A stretch of 64,000 nucleotides of DNA from contig NZ_CP129236.1 of the NCBI RefSeq assembly GCF_030413615.1, positions 976,001 to 1,040,000 on the forward strand, read 5' to 3'. The position numbers and the translations under genes were made by a program. The notes under the pieces are model-generated. The model saw only the letters and a list, made by a program, of their open reading frames with translations. It was not told where the DNA came from and searched no databases. Positions 1 through 7,788 of this stretch are shown here, in pieces. How positions within the stretch are numbered: the first letter of the stretch is position 1; every line of letters starts with the position of its first letter. This DNA is from Planococcus shixiaomingii (lineage in GTDB: Bacteria > Bacillota > Bacilli > Bacillales_A > Planococcaceae).

Positions 1-999
1 GCGGTTGCTGACTTTTTAGGTGTACAAGTAAACGAAGTGGCGTTCGGGGCCAACATGACGACATTGACGTACGCGATTTCTCGGGCGCTCGGCAAAAAAT
101 GGGGCACGAATGATGAAATCGTGGTAACGGAAATGGATCACCGCGCTAATGTCGATCCATGGCTGCAACTTGCAGAGGACCGTGGACTTAAGGTGCGATG
201 GATCAAAGTGGATACCGAAACACTGACGCTCGATTTGTCAGACCTGAATGAAGTCATTAACGACAAAACGCGTCTCGTGGCAATCGGCATGGCGTCAAAT
301 GCAGTCGGCACCATTGTCGATATGGCGCCAATTGTGAAGCGCGCAAAAGAAGTCGGAGCTTTAGTTGCAGCCGATGCGGTCCACGCGGCGCCGCATATCG
401 CGATTGACAGGGACCGGCAAGGGATTGATATTTTGCTCTGTTCCGCCTATAAATTCTTTGGCCCGCACATTGGTATTGCAGCAATCAAAGAAGAGATTCT
501 TAAAAATTTAGAGCCGTATAAATTGGTGCCGGCGCCGAGTTACTATCCAGACAATTTGGAAACCGGCACTCAAAACCACGAAGGAATTGCAGGCATTGGG
601 CCTGCCATCCAATTTTTCGCAAGTTTTGGAGAAGGCGAGACACGAAGAGAGCGCATCCAAACGGGAATTGAACGAATCGAAGCGTATGAAAATTATTTAG
701 CCGCCCGGCTCCGGGACGGACTATCGGCAATCGAAAAAGTGAAGGTGTTTGCAGCGGCCCGCGATGTTCCGAAAACACCGACCATTGCGTTCCAAGTAGC
801 AGGCGTAGCGCCGGAAGAAGTCTGCAAAATCATGGCGGAGGAGCATGGGATTTTTGTTGCTTCCGGGCATTTCTACGCTTCCACATTGGCTGATCGCCTT
901 GATATCAACAAAAGCGGTGGCTGGATTCGTGCAGGACTAGCCCCTTACAATACCGAAGAAGAAGTGGACCGGCTCATTCGAGCGGTTGCCGCATTATAA
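1..999 (+). CDS. Cysteine desulfurase-like class V aminotransferase (5' end outside window)
   Basis: This is a fold-type I PLP enzyme of the cysteine desulfurase-like class V aminotransferases, probably the VC1184 subfamily (TIGR01976 type). The frame is open from base 1, so the first part of the protein lies outside the window and 332 residues are visible. The PLP-binding lysine sits in SAYKFFGPH (Lys codon 451-453). The upstream ADAVHAAPH motif supplies the PLP-contacting Asp and His. The C-terminal small domain is complete (SGHFYASTLADRL to the stop). The subfamily's substrate is not established and no suf or isc genes are near, so a role in Fe-S assembly cannot be assumed. A GTG at position 37 is internal and is not the start. 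Confidence 0.85.
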   Translation, partial: AVADFLGVQVNEVAFGANMTTLTYAISRALGKKWGTNDEIVVTEMDHRANVDPWLQLAEDRGLKVRWIKVDTETLTLDLSDLNEVINDKTRLVAIGMASNAVGTIVDMAPIVKRAKEVGALVAADAVHAAPHIAIDRDRQGIDILLCSAYKFFGPHIGIAAIKEEILKNLEPYKLVPAPSYYPDNLETGTQNHEGIAGIGPAIQFFASFGEGETRRERIQTGIERIEAYENYLAARLRDGLSAIEKVKVFAAARDVPKTPTIAFQVAGVAPEEVCKIMAEEHGIFVASGHFYASTLADRLDINKSGGWIRAGLAPYNTEEEVDRLIRAVAAL

Positions 1000-1010
1000 G
1001 GAAGCAGCTT

Positions 1011-1241
1011 ATGAATAAAACAAAAATACATCCGCTGATTCTTTTGAGCCTTGGAATAAGTTCCTTTGTCATGGGGTGGCGCGGATATGAGAATTTCACT
1101 CTTCATAAAGACGGATACGGGATGACGTTTAGCTTTCTCTGTATTTTTTTAGCGCTTCTTGCCGTTTACGCTTTAATGAGAAACCAACGGATTGAAAGTT
1201 TCAATAGAAGAAACAAAAAAGGGCACAAGCTGATTCGTTAG
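1011..1241 (+). CDS. Small two-helix membrane protein, function unknown
   Basis: A 76-residue protein starting with ATG 11 bases after the preceding stop and following an AGGAAG-like ribosome-binding site, so probably co-transcribed with the aminotransferase. Two hydrophobic stretches (about residues 9-23 and 39-55) flank a short polar loop. The tail is very basic (RRNKKGHKLIR) and likely cytoplasmic. I do not recognise a family. The stop codon lies inside the loop of the downstream terminator hairpin. Confidence 0.6.
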   Translation: MNKTKIHPLILLSLGISSFVMGWRGYENFTLHKDGYGMTFSFLCIFLALLAVYALMRNQRIESFNRRNKKGHKLIR

Positions 1242-1257
1242 CTTGTGTCCTTTTTTT
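1221..1257 (+). terminator. Intrinsic terminator overlapping the end of the small membrane protein gene
   Basis: GGGCACAAGCT pairs with AGCTTGTGTCC (one G-T pair) around an 8-base loop and is followed by seven T. The TAG stop is within the loop. The A-rich left flank may let it also serve the convergent sortase gene. Confidence 0.8.
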
Positions 1258-1266
1258 GTAATGGTT

Positions 1267-1905
1267 TTATTTGGCTGATTGGGTTGATACTAATTTGGCC
1301 TGTACGATATAGCGGTCCGGCGCGGAGCCGATAAAGTCAAACGGATAACAAGTGGTTAAAGTTAATGTCGATTCGTCTTTTTCAACAATCACAGACCGGT
1401 CGTCTTCATCGGTAATCCACATAGCTGCGATTTCGTAGATATACACTTTATCTTCGTATTCCACCAGCAAATTATCCCTTACTTCGAGTTCGGCAAGTTT
1501 CGTAAACACAGTATCCCGATGTCCACTTAATACTGTATGGCCATAGCCGCCAGGGACAGTAGTCAAATCACTGACATACATCCCGACGCCTTTTTTCAGC
1601 GTATCTTCATCCGTGCCCCAGTAAACCGAATACTTTTGCTCGATTTTTGGAATGAGAAGCAGAGCGGTTTTTTCGCCTAACTCGCGTTTTATATCAGAGG
1701 TGAGAAGAGGAGAAGGAGCAGCTTTCGGTAAAGTCGGCGCAACCTTCAACTCCATATCCGCTTCATTTTCTATCTTTTTAAAATCTGCAATTTCTTCACT
1801 ACTTAAGTTTTGGGCAGCAGTTTTTCCAGTATGCCATTCGAAAAAGCTGTAACCCCCGATCACTAGTCCTGTTAAAAGGAGAAGTACCCCAATCCACCGA
1901 CTCAA
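1267..1905 (-). CDS. Class D sortase
   Basis: A membrane-anchored transpeptidase that cleaves an LPxT-type sorting signal and attaches the protein to the cell wall. The 212-residue protein has an N-terminal signal-anchor (residues 4-22), a short linker and a C-terminal sortase domain. The catalytic triad is visible: His129 in SGHRD, Cys186 in TLTTCYPF and Arg198 in APDRYIV. The start is TTG, six bases after AGGTGA. The gene lies just downstream of, and in the same direction as, an LPDTA-carrying surface protein. LPxTA-type signals are known for class D sortases such as Bacillus anthracis SrtC, so the two are a likely enzyme-substrate pair. Confidence 0.88.
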   Translation of the reverse strand: MSRWIGVLLLLTGLVIGGYSFFEWHTGKTAAQNLSSEEIADFKKIENEADMELKVAPTLPKAAPSPLLTSDIKRELGEKTALLLIPKIEQKYSVYWGTDEDTLKKGVGMYVSDLTTVPGGYGHTVLSGHRDTVFTKLAELEVRDNLLVEYEDKVYIYEIAAMWITDEDDRSVIVEKDESTLTLTTCYPFDFIGSAPDRYIVQAKLVSTQSAK

Positions 1906-1923
1906 AAAGCATCACCTCACAGT

Positions 1924-1950
1924 AAAACGGCAGGGAAACCCCCGCCGTTT
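1924..1950 (-). terminator. Hairpin between surface protein and sortase genes
   Basis: An inverted repeat (AAACGGC...GCCGTTT with GGG/CCC inner pairs) lies between the two minus-strand genes. Only four T follow on the minus strand, so it may be a partial terminator that lets some transcripts continue into the sortase gene. Confidence 0.5.
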
Positions 1951-1960
1951 GGATTAAGCT

Positions 1961-2362
1961 TTACGCATTTTGGCTTTTACGACGGAATAAAAGAAGAGAA
2001 CCCGCTCCTGCTAGTCCAGCTCCGAACAGCATCATCAAGGGACCGTTAGAAGCTGTATCCGGCAATTCGCCGCCTTCTTCAGATTCTTCAGTTGCCTCTT
2101 CGGAAGTGTCATCGTCCTTTTGACTTGCTGCATAGCTGTCATACTCGCTTTGGCTGACTTCACAAGCTAAACCGTCATTGTCGCGGTCAAGACCATGAGG
2201 ATCATTGTCTTCACTGTACCCATTAGCAAACCAGAATTCCAAAACCGCCTCGTGGCTTCCGAAATCCCCGCAATCCTTATCGTTCTCAACAGCTCCAACG
2301 CTTAAAGATGAACCTACAAATAAAAACGAGAAAGTAACCATGCTTAACAATCCTTTTTTCAT
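1961..2362 (-). CDS. Excalibur-domain surface protein with LPDTA sorting signal
   Basis: A 133-residue secreted protein. Residues 1-25 form a signal peptide. Residues about 29-68 are an excalibur calcium-binding domain with two cysteines (31, 67) and the signature DRDNDGLACE. Residues 80-98 are an acidic linker. Residues 100-104 (LPDTA) followed by a hydrophobic helix and RRKS form a cell-wall sorting signal. The start ATG follows GAAAGGAG. The neighbouring class D sortase probably anchors it. Excalibur domains are often found beside extracellular nuclease domains, but none is present here, so the role of this short form is unknown. Confidence 0.8.
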   Translation of the reverse strand: MKKGLLSMVTFSFLFVGSSLSVGAVENDKDCGDFGSHEAVLEFWFANGYSEDNDPHGLDRDNDGLACEVSQSEYDSYAASQKDDDTSEEATEESEEGGELPDTASNGPLMMLFGAGLAGAGSLLLFRRKSQNA

Positions 2363-2612
2363 GATAATCTCCTTTCATTTCCTTTTATTTGAAGTACAAT
2401 TTTATAATATACTAAATAAACAAAATTTTCAATTATTATCCATTATTAGTAATTATTTTTCTTGAAAGCATAAAACAGCTTTTTACTGGCATGATGATTC
2501 GCCTTCTATCCTTTTTAGGTCAGATGATGGTACAATACAAAGAGCGAATTCCGTGAACGGGATAGATCGATTCATTTTTCGAAAAGGAAAATGAAAAAAG
2601 GAGAAGAAAATT

Positions 2613-3056
2613 TTGACTCAACAAAACAAGAAAAACAATTTACCGCCAAATTACGATGAACTGAGAAAAGCTGCCAATCGGACAGCTAACTGGAAAGAAC
2701 GTTTGGCTGCCGTTGAAGAACTTGGCAACTGGAAAAGTGACCAGACAATTGACCTTTTGACGCACCGCATGGAACACGACCCGGTGTACCAAGTCCAAGA
2801 AGCTGCGTATGATGCTTTGAAAAACTTTGGTGAAAACGTGCATTTGCCTGAACGCAAAACACACGACCTTATTAAAGATACGTCGAAAGTTCTGTTGCGC
2901 ATCAAAAAGAGCTTGCCGGCAGGCCACTCGTTTGAAGATTTCAAAGTTAAACTGCAAAAAATGCGGGTTGATATTTACGATACGTACAAAGGCGACAAAG
3001 GCGCTGACTTTGACCAATGGTTAGAAGATCAGTGGAAGTCATTTCCGAATAAATAA
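2613..3056 (+). CDS. HEAT-repeat domain protein, function unknown
   Basis: A 147-residue soluble protein. Residues about 10-75 look like two HEAT-like helical repeats (WKERLAAVEELGNWKSDQTI, then a degenerate PVYQVQEAAYDALKNFG). The C-terminal half is charged and helical. The start is TTG with a strong AAAAGGAG nine bases upstream; the nearby ATG at 2591 is out of frame. It is probably a single-gene unit ending at the terminator at 3061. HEAT repeats mediate protein contacts, but no partner is suggested by the context. Confidence 0.7.
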   Translation: MTQQNKKNNLPPNYDELRKAANRTANWKERLAAVEELGNWKSDQTIDLLTHRMEHDPVYQVQEAAYDALKNFGENVHLPERKTHDLIKDTSKVLLRIKKSLPAGHSFEDFKVKLQKMRVDIYDTYKGDKGADFDQWLEDQWKSFPNK

Positions 3057-3060
3057 AAAA

Positions 3061-3098
3061 AAGCGTCATCGGTCCATTATGGACCGATGACGCTTTTT
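3061..3098. terminator. Bidirectional intrinsic terminator
   Basis: A long perfect stem (AAGCGTCATCGGTCCA pairs with its complement around a short AT loop) is bordered by A-rich sequence on the left and T-rich on the right. It serves both convergent genes. Confidence 0.88.
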
Positions 3099-4030
3099 TA
3101 TAGTAAAGAGTCTTCAAGGTAGAGCTGCCCTTTACCTACTGTGACGGAAGTCCCGCCAATTTTGATTTGTTGGAATTCTTGCCCTGTTTTAACGATGGTT
3201 ATATCGATGAAACTCGGCCGTCCCATTTCCATTCCTTGCTCACTTCGTATGGAATATTTTCCGTTTTCTGTAGCAGGAATGACAGCATGCTCCACTAAAT
3301 AAGCACCAAGCGGACCGCTTGCGGCACCTGTAGCAGGATCCTCAGGAATTCCCATTGCCGGAGCAAACATCCGGCTGTGTACAGTGGAAGAAGGCTGCTC
3401 AGTTTCTGTCGTAAAGACGAAAATATGTTGAGTCGCTTCGTTGCGGCTAAAGTGTTTTTCCCAGACATCTGAGCGGAAATTGATTTTTTGGACGGCCGAA
3501 AGCGATCGAACGGCAATAAATAAAAATGGTACACCTGTGGAAACTGTTTGAACGGGAAAATCGGTGTTTAGGTCTTCAACGGAAAGCGACAGCAGTTCTG
3601 CAACTCTTTCTGTACCGGAATAATGCTCGCCAAAAACGGGGAGAGGCTGCGTCATCTCCACTTTTGTGATCAGATCGCCTTCTTTATAAACGCTGACAGG
3701 GATATTACCGACTATTTCTTCCAACAACCATTCATTGGTGCCTTCTTCTGTGGGAATCAAATCTTGATCGGCTAATAAGAAAGCAGCGCCGATAGTCGGA
3801 TGGCCGGCCATTGGCAATTCCATTTGCGGAGTGAAAATGCGCAATCTCTTTTGGTGTGCGGTATTGCTCGGTGAGCATAGAAATACTGACTCTGATAAAT
3901 TAAGTTCTCTGGCGATTTTTTGCATCATCTCAGTGCTCAACGAATCGCCTTCATGGAAAACGGCTAACTGATTGCCGCCAAATGGAATGGTGGTAAATAC
4001 ATCGAGTAAAGAGTAATTTAAAACCTTCAT
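3098..4030 (-). CDS. PhzF-family isomerase-like protein
   Basis: A 310-residue member of the PhzF/diaminopimelate-epimerase-fold family. Seen: N-terminal YSLLDVFTTIPFGGNQLAVF, the conserved acidic residue in LNLSESVF (Glu47), AGHPTIG, and DPATGAASGPLGAYL in the second half, which is the usual two-lobe arrangement. The length is near the family norm (260-310). The start ATG is preceded by AAGGAGG. No other phenazine genes are present, so a role in phenazine synthesis is not supported. Most bacterial homologues have unknown substrates. Confidence 0.85.
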   Translation of the reverse strand: MKVLNYSLLDVFTTIPFGGNQLAVFHEGDSLSTEMMQKIARELNLSESVFLCSPSNTAHQKRLRIFTPQMELPMAGHPTIGAAFLLADQDLIPTEEGTNEWLLEEIVGNIPVSVYKEGDLITKVEMTQPLPVFGEHYSGTERVAELLSLSVEDLNTDFPVQTVSTGVPFLFIAVRSLSAVQKINFRSDVWEKHFSRNEATQHIFVFTTETEQPSSTVHSRMFAPAMGIPEDPATGAASGPLGAYLVEHAVIPATENGKYSIRSEQGMEMGRPSFIDITIVKTGQEFQQIKIGGTSVTVGKGQLYLEDSLL

Positions 4031-4106
4031 TCTGTTCCTCCTTCGACTTTGTCCTCTTCTTCGTTTTAGCAGGGGAGAGGGGAAAAGTCCAATGTTCTCA
4101 TTAATT

Positions 4107-4141
4107 AAAAATCCCTTCCATCGATTTTGGAAGGGATTTTA
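4107..4141 (-). terminator. Terminator of bioY
   Basis: AAAATCCCTTCC pairs with GGAAGGGATTTT around an 8-base loop immediately after the bioY stop, followed on the minus strand by a T-rich run. Confidence 0.85.
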
Positions 4142-4148
4142 TTGCGGT

Positions 4149-4730
4149 TTATTTGTATTTTTGGATAAGCGGCTTTAAGCGGAAACTAAAAATTCCAGCT
4201 AATACTGCCAGGATCAAATCTTTCGGCAGAGGCACAGCCATCCATGCCCACGCCATTTTATAGGTGAAACCAGCTGGTGCGGCGAACCACACTTTGTATG
4301 CCGCGTACATCCAATTCGTTCCAATCAAGTAATTGACTGTTAAACCGGCTAACGCAGCTACAATAAATCCTTTTTTGGAAGAAAAGCGTTCGACAATTGC
4401 GCCGGTTATGAAAGCGACGAAAACGAACGATACGATAAATCCGAAAGTCGGAGAAATAAGTGTGTCCATGCCCCCTGAGAATTCAGCGAAAACCGGCATT
4501 CCGGCCAAACCGATTAACGCGTAAACAATCATTGAAATAGCTCCAAGACGACTGCCAAGCAAAATACCCGCTAAAATAGCAAAAAATGTTTGAAGTGTAA
4601 TCGGAACTCCGCCAATTACTAGATACGCTGTAAGGTTTGCCCCAATTGCCATCAATGCTGCAAACATGGCGATTTGCACAAGCTGTAATGTTCGTGAATG
4701 ATTTGCCGATCTAGTTGTAGTCGTTGTCAT
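4149..4730 (-). CDS. bioY: Biotin transporter substrate-binding protein BioY
   Basis: The S component of an energy-coupling-factor biotin importer, in the cytoplasmic membrane. The 193-residue protein has about six hydrophobic segments and BioY hallmarks: GVPITLQTFFAILAG near residue 40, the FGFIVSF stretch, and the C-terminal MAWMAVPLPKDLI-like region. A longer frame starts at 4751, but GGAGG precedes the ATG at 4730, which gives the MTTTTTR start used here. The gene stands alone and is driven by a consensus promoter overlapped by a BirA-like operator. The shared ATPase and EcfT components are not in the window. Confidence 0.93.
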   Translation of the reverse strand: MTTTTTRSANHSRTLQLVQIAMFAALMAIGANLTAYLVIGGVPITLQTFFAILAGILLGSRLGAISMIVYALIGLAGMPVFAEFSGGMDTLISPTFGFIVSFVFVAFITGAIVERFSSKKGFIVAALAGLTVNYLIGTNWMYAAYKVWFAAPAGFTYKMAWAWMAVPLPKDLILAVLAGIFSFRLKPLIQKYK

Positions 4731-4760
4731 ACATATTCCTCCAAATCTCAATATAAGAAA

Positions 4761-4814
4761 AGTATAATCAAGGAGTTTATTTGAGTCAACTTAATTTTCA
4801 TTTTAGTTAACACA
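4761..4814 (-). promoter_or_regulatory. bioY promoter with overlapping BirA-type operator
   Basis: On the minus strand, TTGACT (4784-4789) and TATACT (4761-4766) are separated by exactly 17 bases. The half sites GTCAAC (4785-4790) and GTTAAC (4806-4811), spaced by 15 bases, form an inverted repeat like Firmicute BirA operators and overlap the -35 box. Binding of biotinyl-AMP-BirA there would block transcription when biotin is plentiful. The rest of 4731-5039 is AT-rich with nothing else recognised. Confidence 0.65.
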
Positions 4815-5039
4815 TTTTTTTGCTTAAATATACTATTTTAATAATAGACTGAAAAATTATGAATATTTTACCGTTTGCATAAATATTCTCAGAACTTTAA
4901 AGAACGTTTTTGTTCTTTTCACCTATACCTGCCTCTGTACAATAGATAAATGGAAGTATGGCAATTAATGGCTCTTCCAATTATTATTATCAATAGTAAA
5001 TATTTATACAAAAAATAAAAATATTGGAGGAATGCTTAG

Positions 5040-7406
5040 ATGAAAAAAACAATTAGTGGATTATTGGCTGTCAGTTTGCTTGCCTCGGCTCCATGGTCAT
5101 CTGCTTTAGCTCAAGCTCCCAATCCGAATTACGTCACTCCTATAGAAGAAAAGGATGGCAGTAAATTCAATACCGAAAACTACGACTTTGCCAAGTTCTC
5201 TGAAATCGGTGTAAAACTTCAGGAAATTGCCAAGTCCTCTAAGCGGATAAAAGTAGAAGTGACCGGCGAGTCAGCGGATGGTTTTCCATTATATGTAGTG
5301 ACCATTGCCGATACAAAATCGCAAAGCAAGTTTGGCGAGAATAAAGCATTGCGTGAACAGATGATTAAAAATCCGGAAAAAGCGCAAGAATGGATTAAAA
5401 AGAATAAAGATTTTAAAGTGCCGATCATGATTAATGGGTCTATTCACGGAACCGAATTTATTGGCAGCGACGCTGTACTTCAATTAATCGAACGTTTCGC
5501 TAAAGACAACGATAATGAGACCAAAAAAATTCTGGATAACAACATCCTCATTTTTAACGTTGTCGCTAACCCTGATGGGCGTGTAGACGCTACCCGTTTC
5601 AACGGAGAAGGCATCGATTTGAACCGCGATTTTATTACACAATCACAGCCAGAAACGCGCCAAATGGTTGATTTGATAACGGAATGGAACCCGATGGTGT
5701 TTCTTGATACGCATGGTTATGTGAAAAATTATGCCCCGAACAAGCAAGGATTGATTGAACCGTGTACGCCACCTCATAATCCGAACTATGAATATGATTT
5801 ATATAATAAATGGGCGTACGGACAAGCAGAAGCGATGGAAAGCTCCATTATGAAGAACAAAGCCCAATTTAAAGGTGACTTGTATAAGAACATGACCGGA
5901 ACTTATGTGCCGCAGCGCGACGATGAAGCAGGATGGGACGATTATCCGCCAATCTTTACGCCAATGTATGCGATGTACCACGGGGCATACGGCCATACAT
6001 TAGAAGCGCCGACGAACGATGAAGACGGTGTGAAATGGATGTACGATGCTATCATGGGCGCATTGAATTATTCAACAACCAACAAGCAGGAAATGCTGAA
6101 TGACCAAATCGAAATCTTCAAACGCGGCATTAATTTTGATCATCCAAATCATGAGGAAGGCTTCTTCCCGGAAGCTTATGTTTTGCCAGTGGACGAGAAA
6201 GATCCAACGGTTACAGAAAAAGCGGTCAATCACTTAATCAACAATGACATTGATGTTGTGCTTGCAACGAAGGACTTTACAGCAGATGGCGTAAAATATG
6301 CCAAAGGCTCTTATATCGTCAACTTGAACCAGGCAAAAGCTGGCCTTGCCAATACGATGCTTTGGGATGGGGAAGACATTACCGACGATACGCCGTCAAT
6401 GTACGACATTTCTGCCTGGAGTTTGCCGGAATTGTGGGGCTTTAAAGCAAACCCGGTTAAAACGAAATTCAGCGTGTCTACTGCAAAAGTAAAAGAAGTT
6501 GATGGGCAAGGATCCGTTACAGGAAAAGGGCCATTTGTTATTCCGAATTCTTCTGTACAAGCAGTTGAGTTAGTAAATACTTTGATCCAACAAGGTGTGA
6601 ACGTAAGACGCGACAACAAAGGCAATTTCTACGTTAGCGGATCCGCCAAAGCGATTTCTTCAGCTGTAAAAGCATCCGGTTTGCAAATCGAAAGCGGCGT
6701 GACTCCGGTTGATGCGAAAAAATTAACGAAATTGAAAGTCGCACTGCTAGAAGACGGCGGCATGAACAAACAGCAAACCCATGCCGGCATGAATTTGGCC
6801 CTTGAGCGTTTAGGGTTTGAGGTAACAGAACTAACACCTGTAGAAGTTGCGAAGTCTGGCTTAAAGGGCTATGACGCGTTCATCTACAACGGCACAGAAA
6901 ACTTAATCTCGACAAAACTGAGTGCGGCAAACCTGGAATTTGGTTTCCAAAACGCAGAGCAGTTTACGGCATTCAAGAAAAACGTCGATAGCTTTGTGAA
7001 AGATGGAGGCAAATTCATTGCAGCGGGAGCAGGAGCTTCACGCGCAGCGAAGACGCTTGGTCTGACAAACGCGACGGTTCAGACAGGGGATCCGAACAGC
7101 AACGGCATTGTCAACGTCGATTATGACGGAACGGGCGTTACAGCAGGCTATGGCCAAGACGACATCGGCTTTGTTTACCGCCCGACTTGGTACGGCGGGG
7201 TAGAGGAAAACGAAATCTTGGCAACGTACGACGAAAGTGATTTCTTCCTTGCCGGACATTGGAAAGGCAACGAAAAAGCGACAAGCCAGCCTGTCATCAT
7301 CCGTGAAAATGATGCAGACGTAACGCTGATCGGTTTGGAGCCGGCATTCCGGGACCACACGGACTACTTGTTCCGCTTAATCTCGAATGCACTTTATACA
7401 AACTGA
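5040..7406 (+). CDS. Secreted M14-family zinc carboxypeptidase-like protein
   Basis: A 788-residue secreted protein. Signal peptide residues 1-24 (cleavage after ALA). The M14 domain has zinc ligands His136 and Glu139 (HGTE), His225 in DTHGY, the substrate-binding NR pair in DLNRDF (195-196) and the catalytic Glu322 in HTLEAP. All expected catalytic residues are present. The remaining roughly 400 residues hold no further peptidase motif; about residues 565-785 resemble an amidotransferase-like fold (KVALLEDGGMNKQQT start), seen in some long M14 proteins. It likely trims extracellular peptides. The ATG follows GGAGG. It is monocistronic and ends at a strong terminator. Confidence 0.85.
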   Translation: MKKTISGLLAVSLLASAPWSSALAQAPNPNYVTPIEEKDGSKFNTENYDFAKFSEIGVKLQEIAKSSKRIKVEVTGESADGFPLYVVTIADTKSQSKFGENKALREQMIKNPEKAQEWIKKNKDFKVPIMINGSIHGTEFIGSDAVLQLIERFAKDNDNETKKILDNNILIFNVVANPDGRVDATRFNGEGIDLNRDFITQSQPETRQMVDLITEWNPMVFLDTHGYVKNYAPNKQGLIEPCTPPHNPNYEYDLYNKWAYGQAEAMESSIMKNKAQFKGDLYKNMTGTYVPQRDDEAGWDDYPPIFTPMYAMYHGAYGHTLEAPTNDEDGVKWMYDAIMGALNYSTTNKQEMLNDQIEIFKRGINFDHPNHEEGFFPEAYVLPVDEKDPTVTEKAVNHLINNDIDVVLATKDFTADGVKYAKGSYIVNLNQAKAGLANTMLWDGEDITDDTPSMYDISAWSLPELWGFKANPVKTKFSVSTAKVKEVDGQGSVTGKGPFVIPNSSVQAVELVNTLIQQGVNVRRDNKGNFYVSGSAKAISSAVKASGLQIESGVTPVDAKKLTKLKVALLEDGGMNKQQTHAGMNLALERLGFEVTELTPVEVAKSGLKGYDAFIYNGTENLISTKLSAANLEFGFQNAEQFTAFKKNVDSFVKDGGKFIAAGAGASRAAKTLGLTNATVQTGDPNSNGIVNVDYDGTGVTAGYGQDDIGFVYRPTWYGGVEENEILATYDESDFFLAGHWKGNEKATSQPVIIRENDADVTLIGLEPAFRDHTDYLFRLISNALYTN

Positions 7407-7413
7407 TTCAGCT

Positions 7414-7447
7414 AAAAGGAGAGGCCAATTTGGCCTCTCCTTTTTTA
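7414..7447 (+). terminator. Terminator of the M14 peptidase gene
   Basis: AAAAGGAGAGGCCAA pairs with TTGGCCTCTCCTTTT, followed by further T. Very stable. Confidence 0.9.
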
Positions 7448-7552
7448 TTTATTAGCTATGTTGATGAGTGGCATTAATAGTTCATTTAAATCTTAGGTGC
7501 TATGCTCCATATTATTAGTTAGAGAAACTAAGTACTATCTTTCCATGAACTA

Positions 7553-7660
7553 TTACAAGCGGAGGCGCGTAAAAAGGATGCGCGGAGCCAAAAGACCAGT
7601 GGGTTCTCCGGACTTTTGGCGTGAGCCATCCCAAAGCGACTGAAGCGGCTGGGTGAACAT
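7553..7660. repeat. Degenerate GC-rich dispersed intergenic repeat, copy 1
   Basis: Within the 382-base gap before the PBP gene, this stretch is clearly GC-richer than its AT-rich surroundings. GTGAGCCATCCCAAAGCG followed by ACTGAAGCGG (from about 7620) aligns with GTGAGAAACCACCCCAGAG followed by TGGCCGAAGCG at about 63045, which marks the same family as the copy inside the pur operon. No coding frame of interest is seen. The AT-rich part (7448-7552) holds nothing I recognise. Confidence 0.5.
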
Positions 7661-7696
7661 CGTACTAAAAAAACAGAAACCAGCCGCTCTTTTTTT
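7644..7696 (+). terminator. Terminator-like hairpin at the end of repeat copy 1
   Basis: GCGGCTGG (7645-7652) pairs with CCAGCCGC over a long A-rich loop and is followed by seven T. No gene ends nearby, so it may belong to the repeat. Confidence 0.5.
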
Positions 7697-7788
7697 CGTC
7701 CCCTATTTTGGCACCGAAAAGTCGAACATTTCAGTGTTGCATTGAGATGCAAACTGGTAAAATAAAGGAATGAAACGGAGGTCATTAA

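Noticed and set aside
7737..7752. Palindrome TTGCAT..ATGCAA upstream of the PBP gene as an operator
   Set aside because: Short, common by chance in this AT-rich sequence, and no well-spaced -10/-35 pair supports it.
7407..7788. Mobile element or integrase remnant in the GC-rich gap
   Set aside because: No transposase-like frame, terminal inverted repeats or target duplications were found; treated as a dispersed repeat instead.
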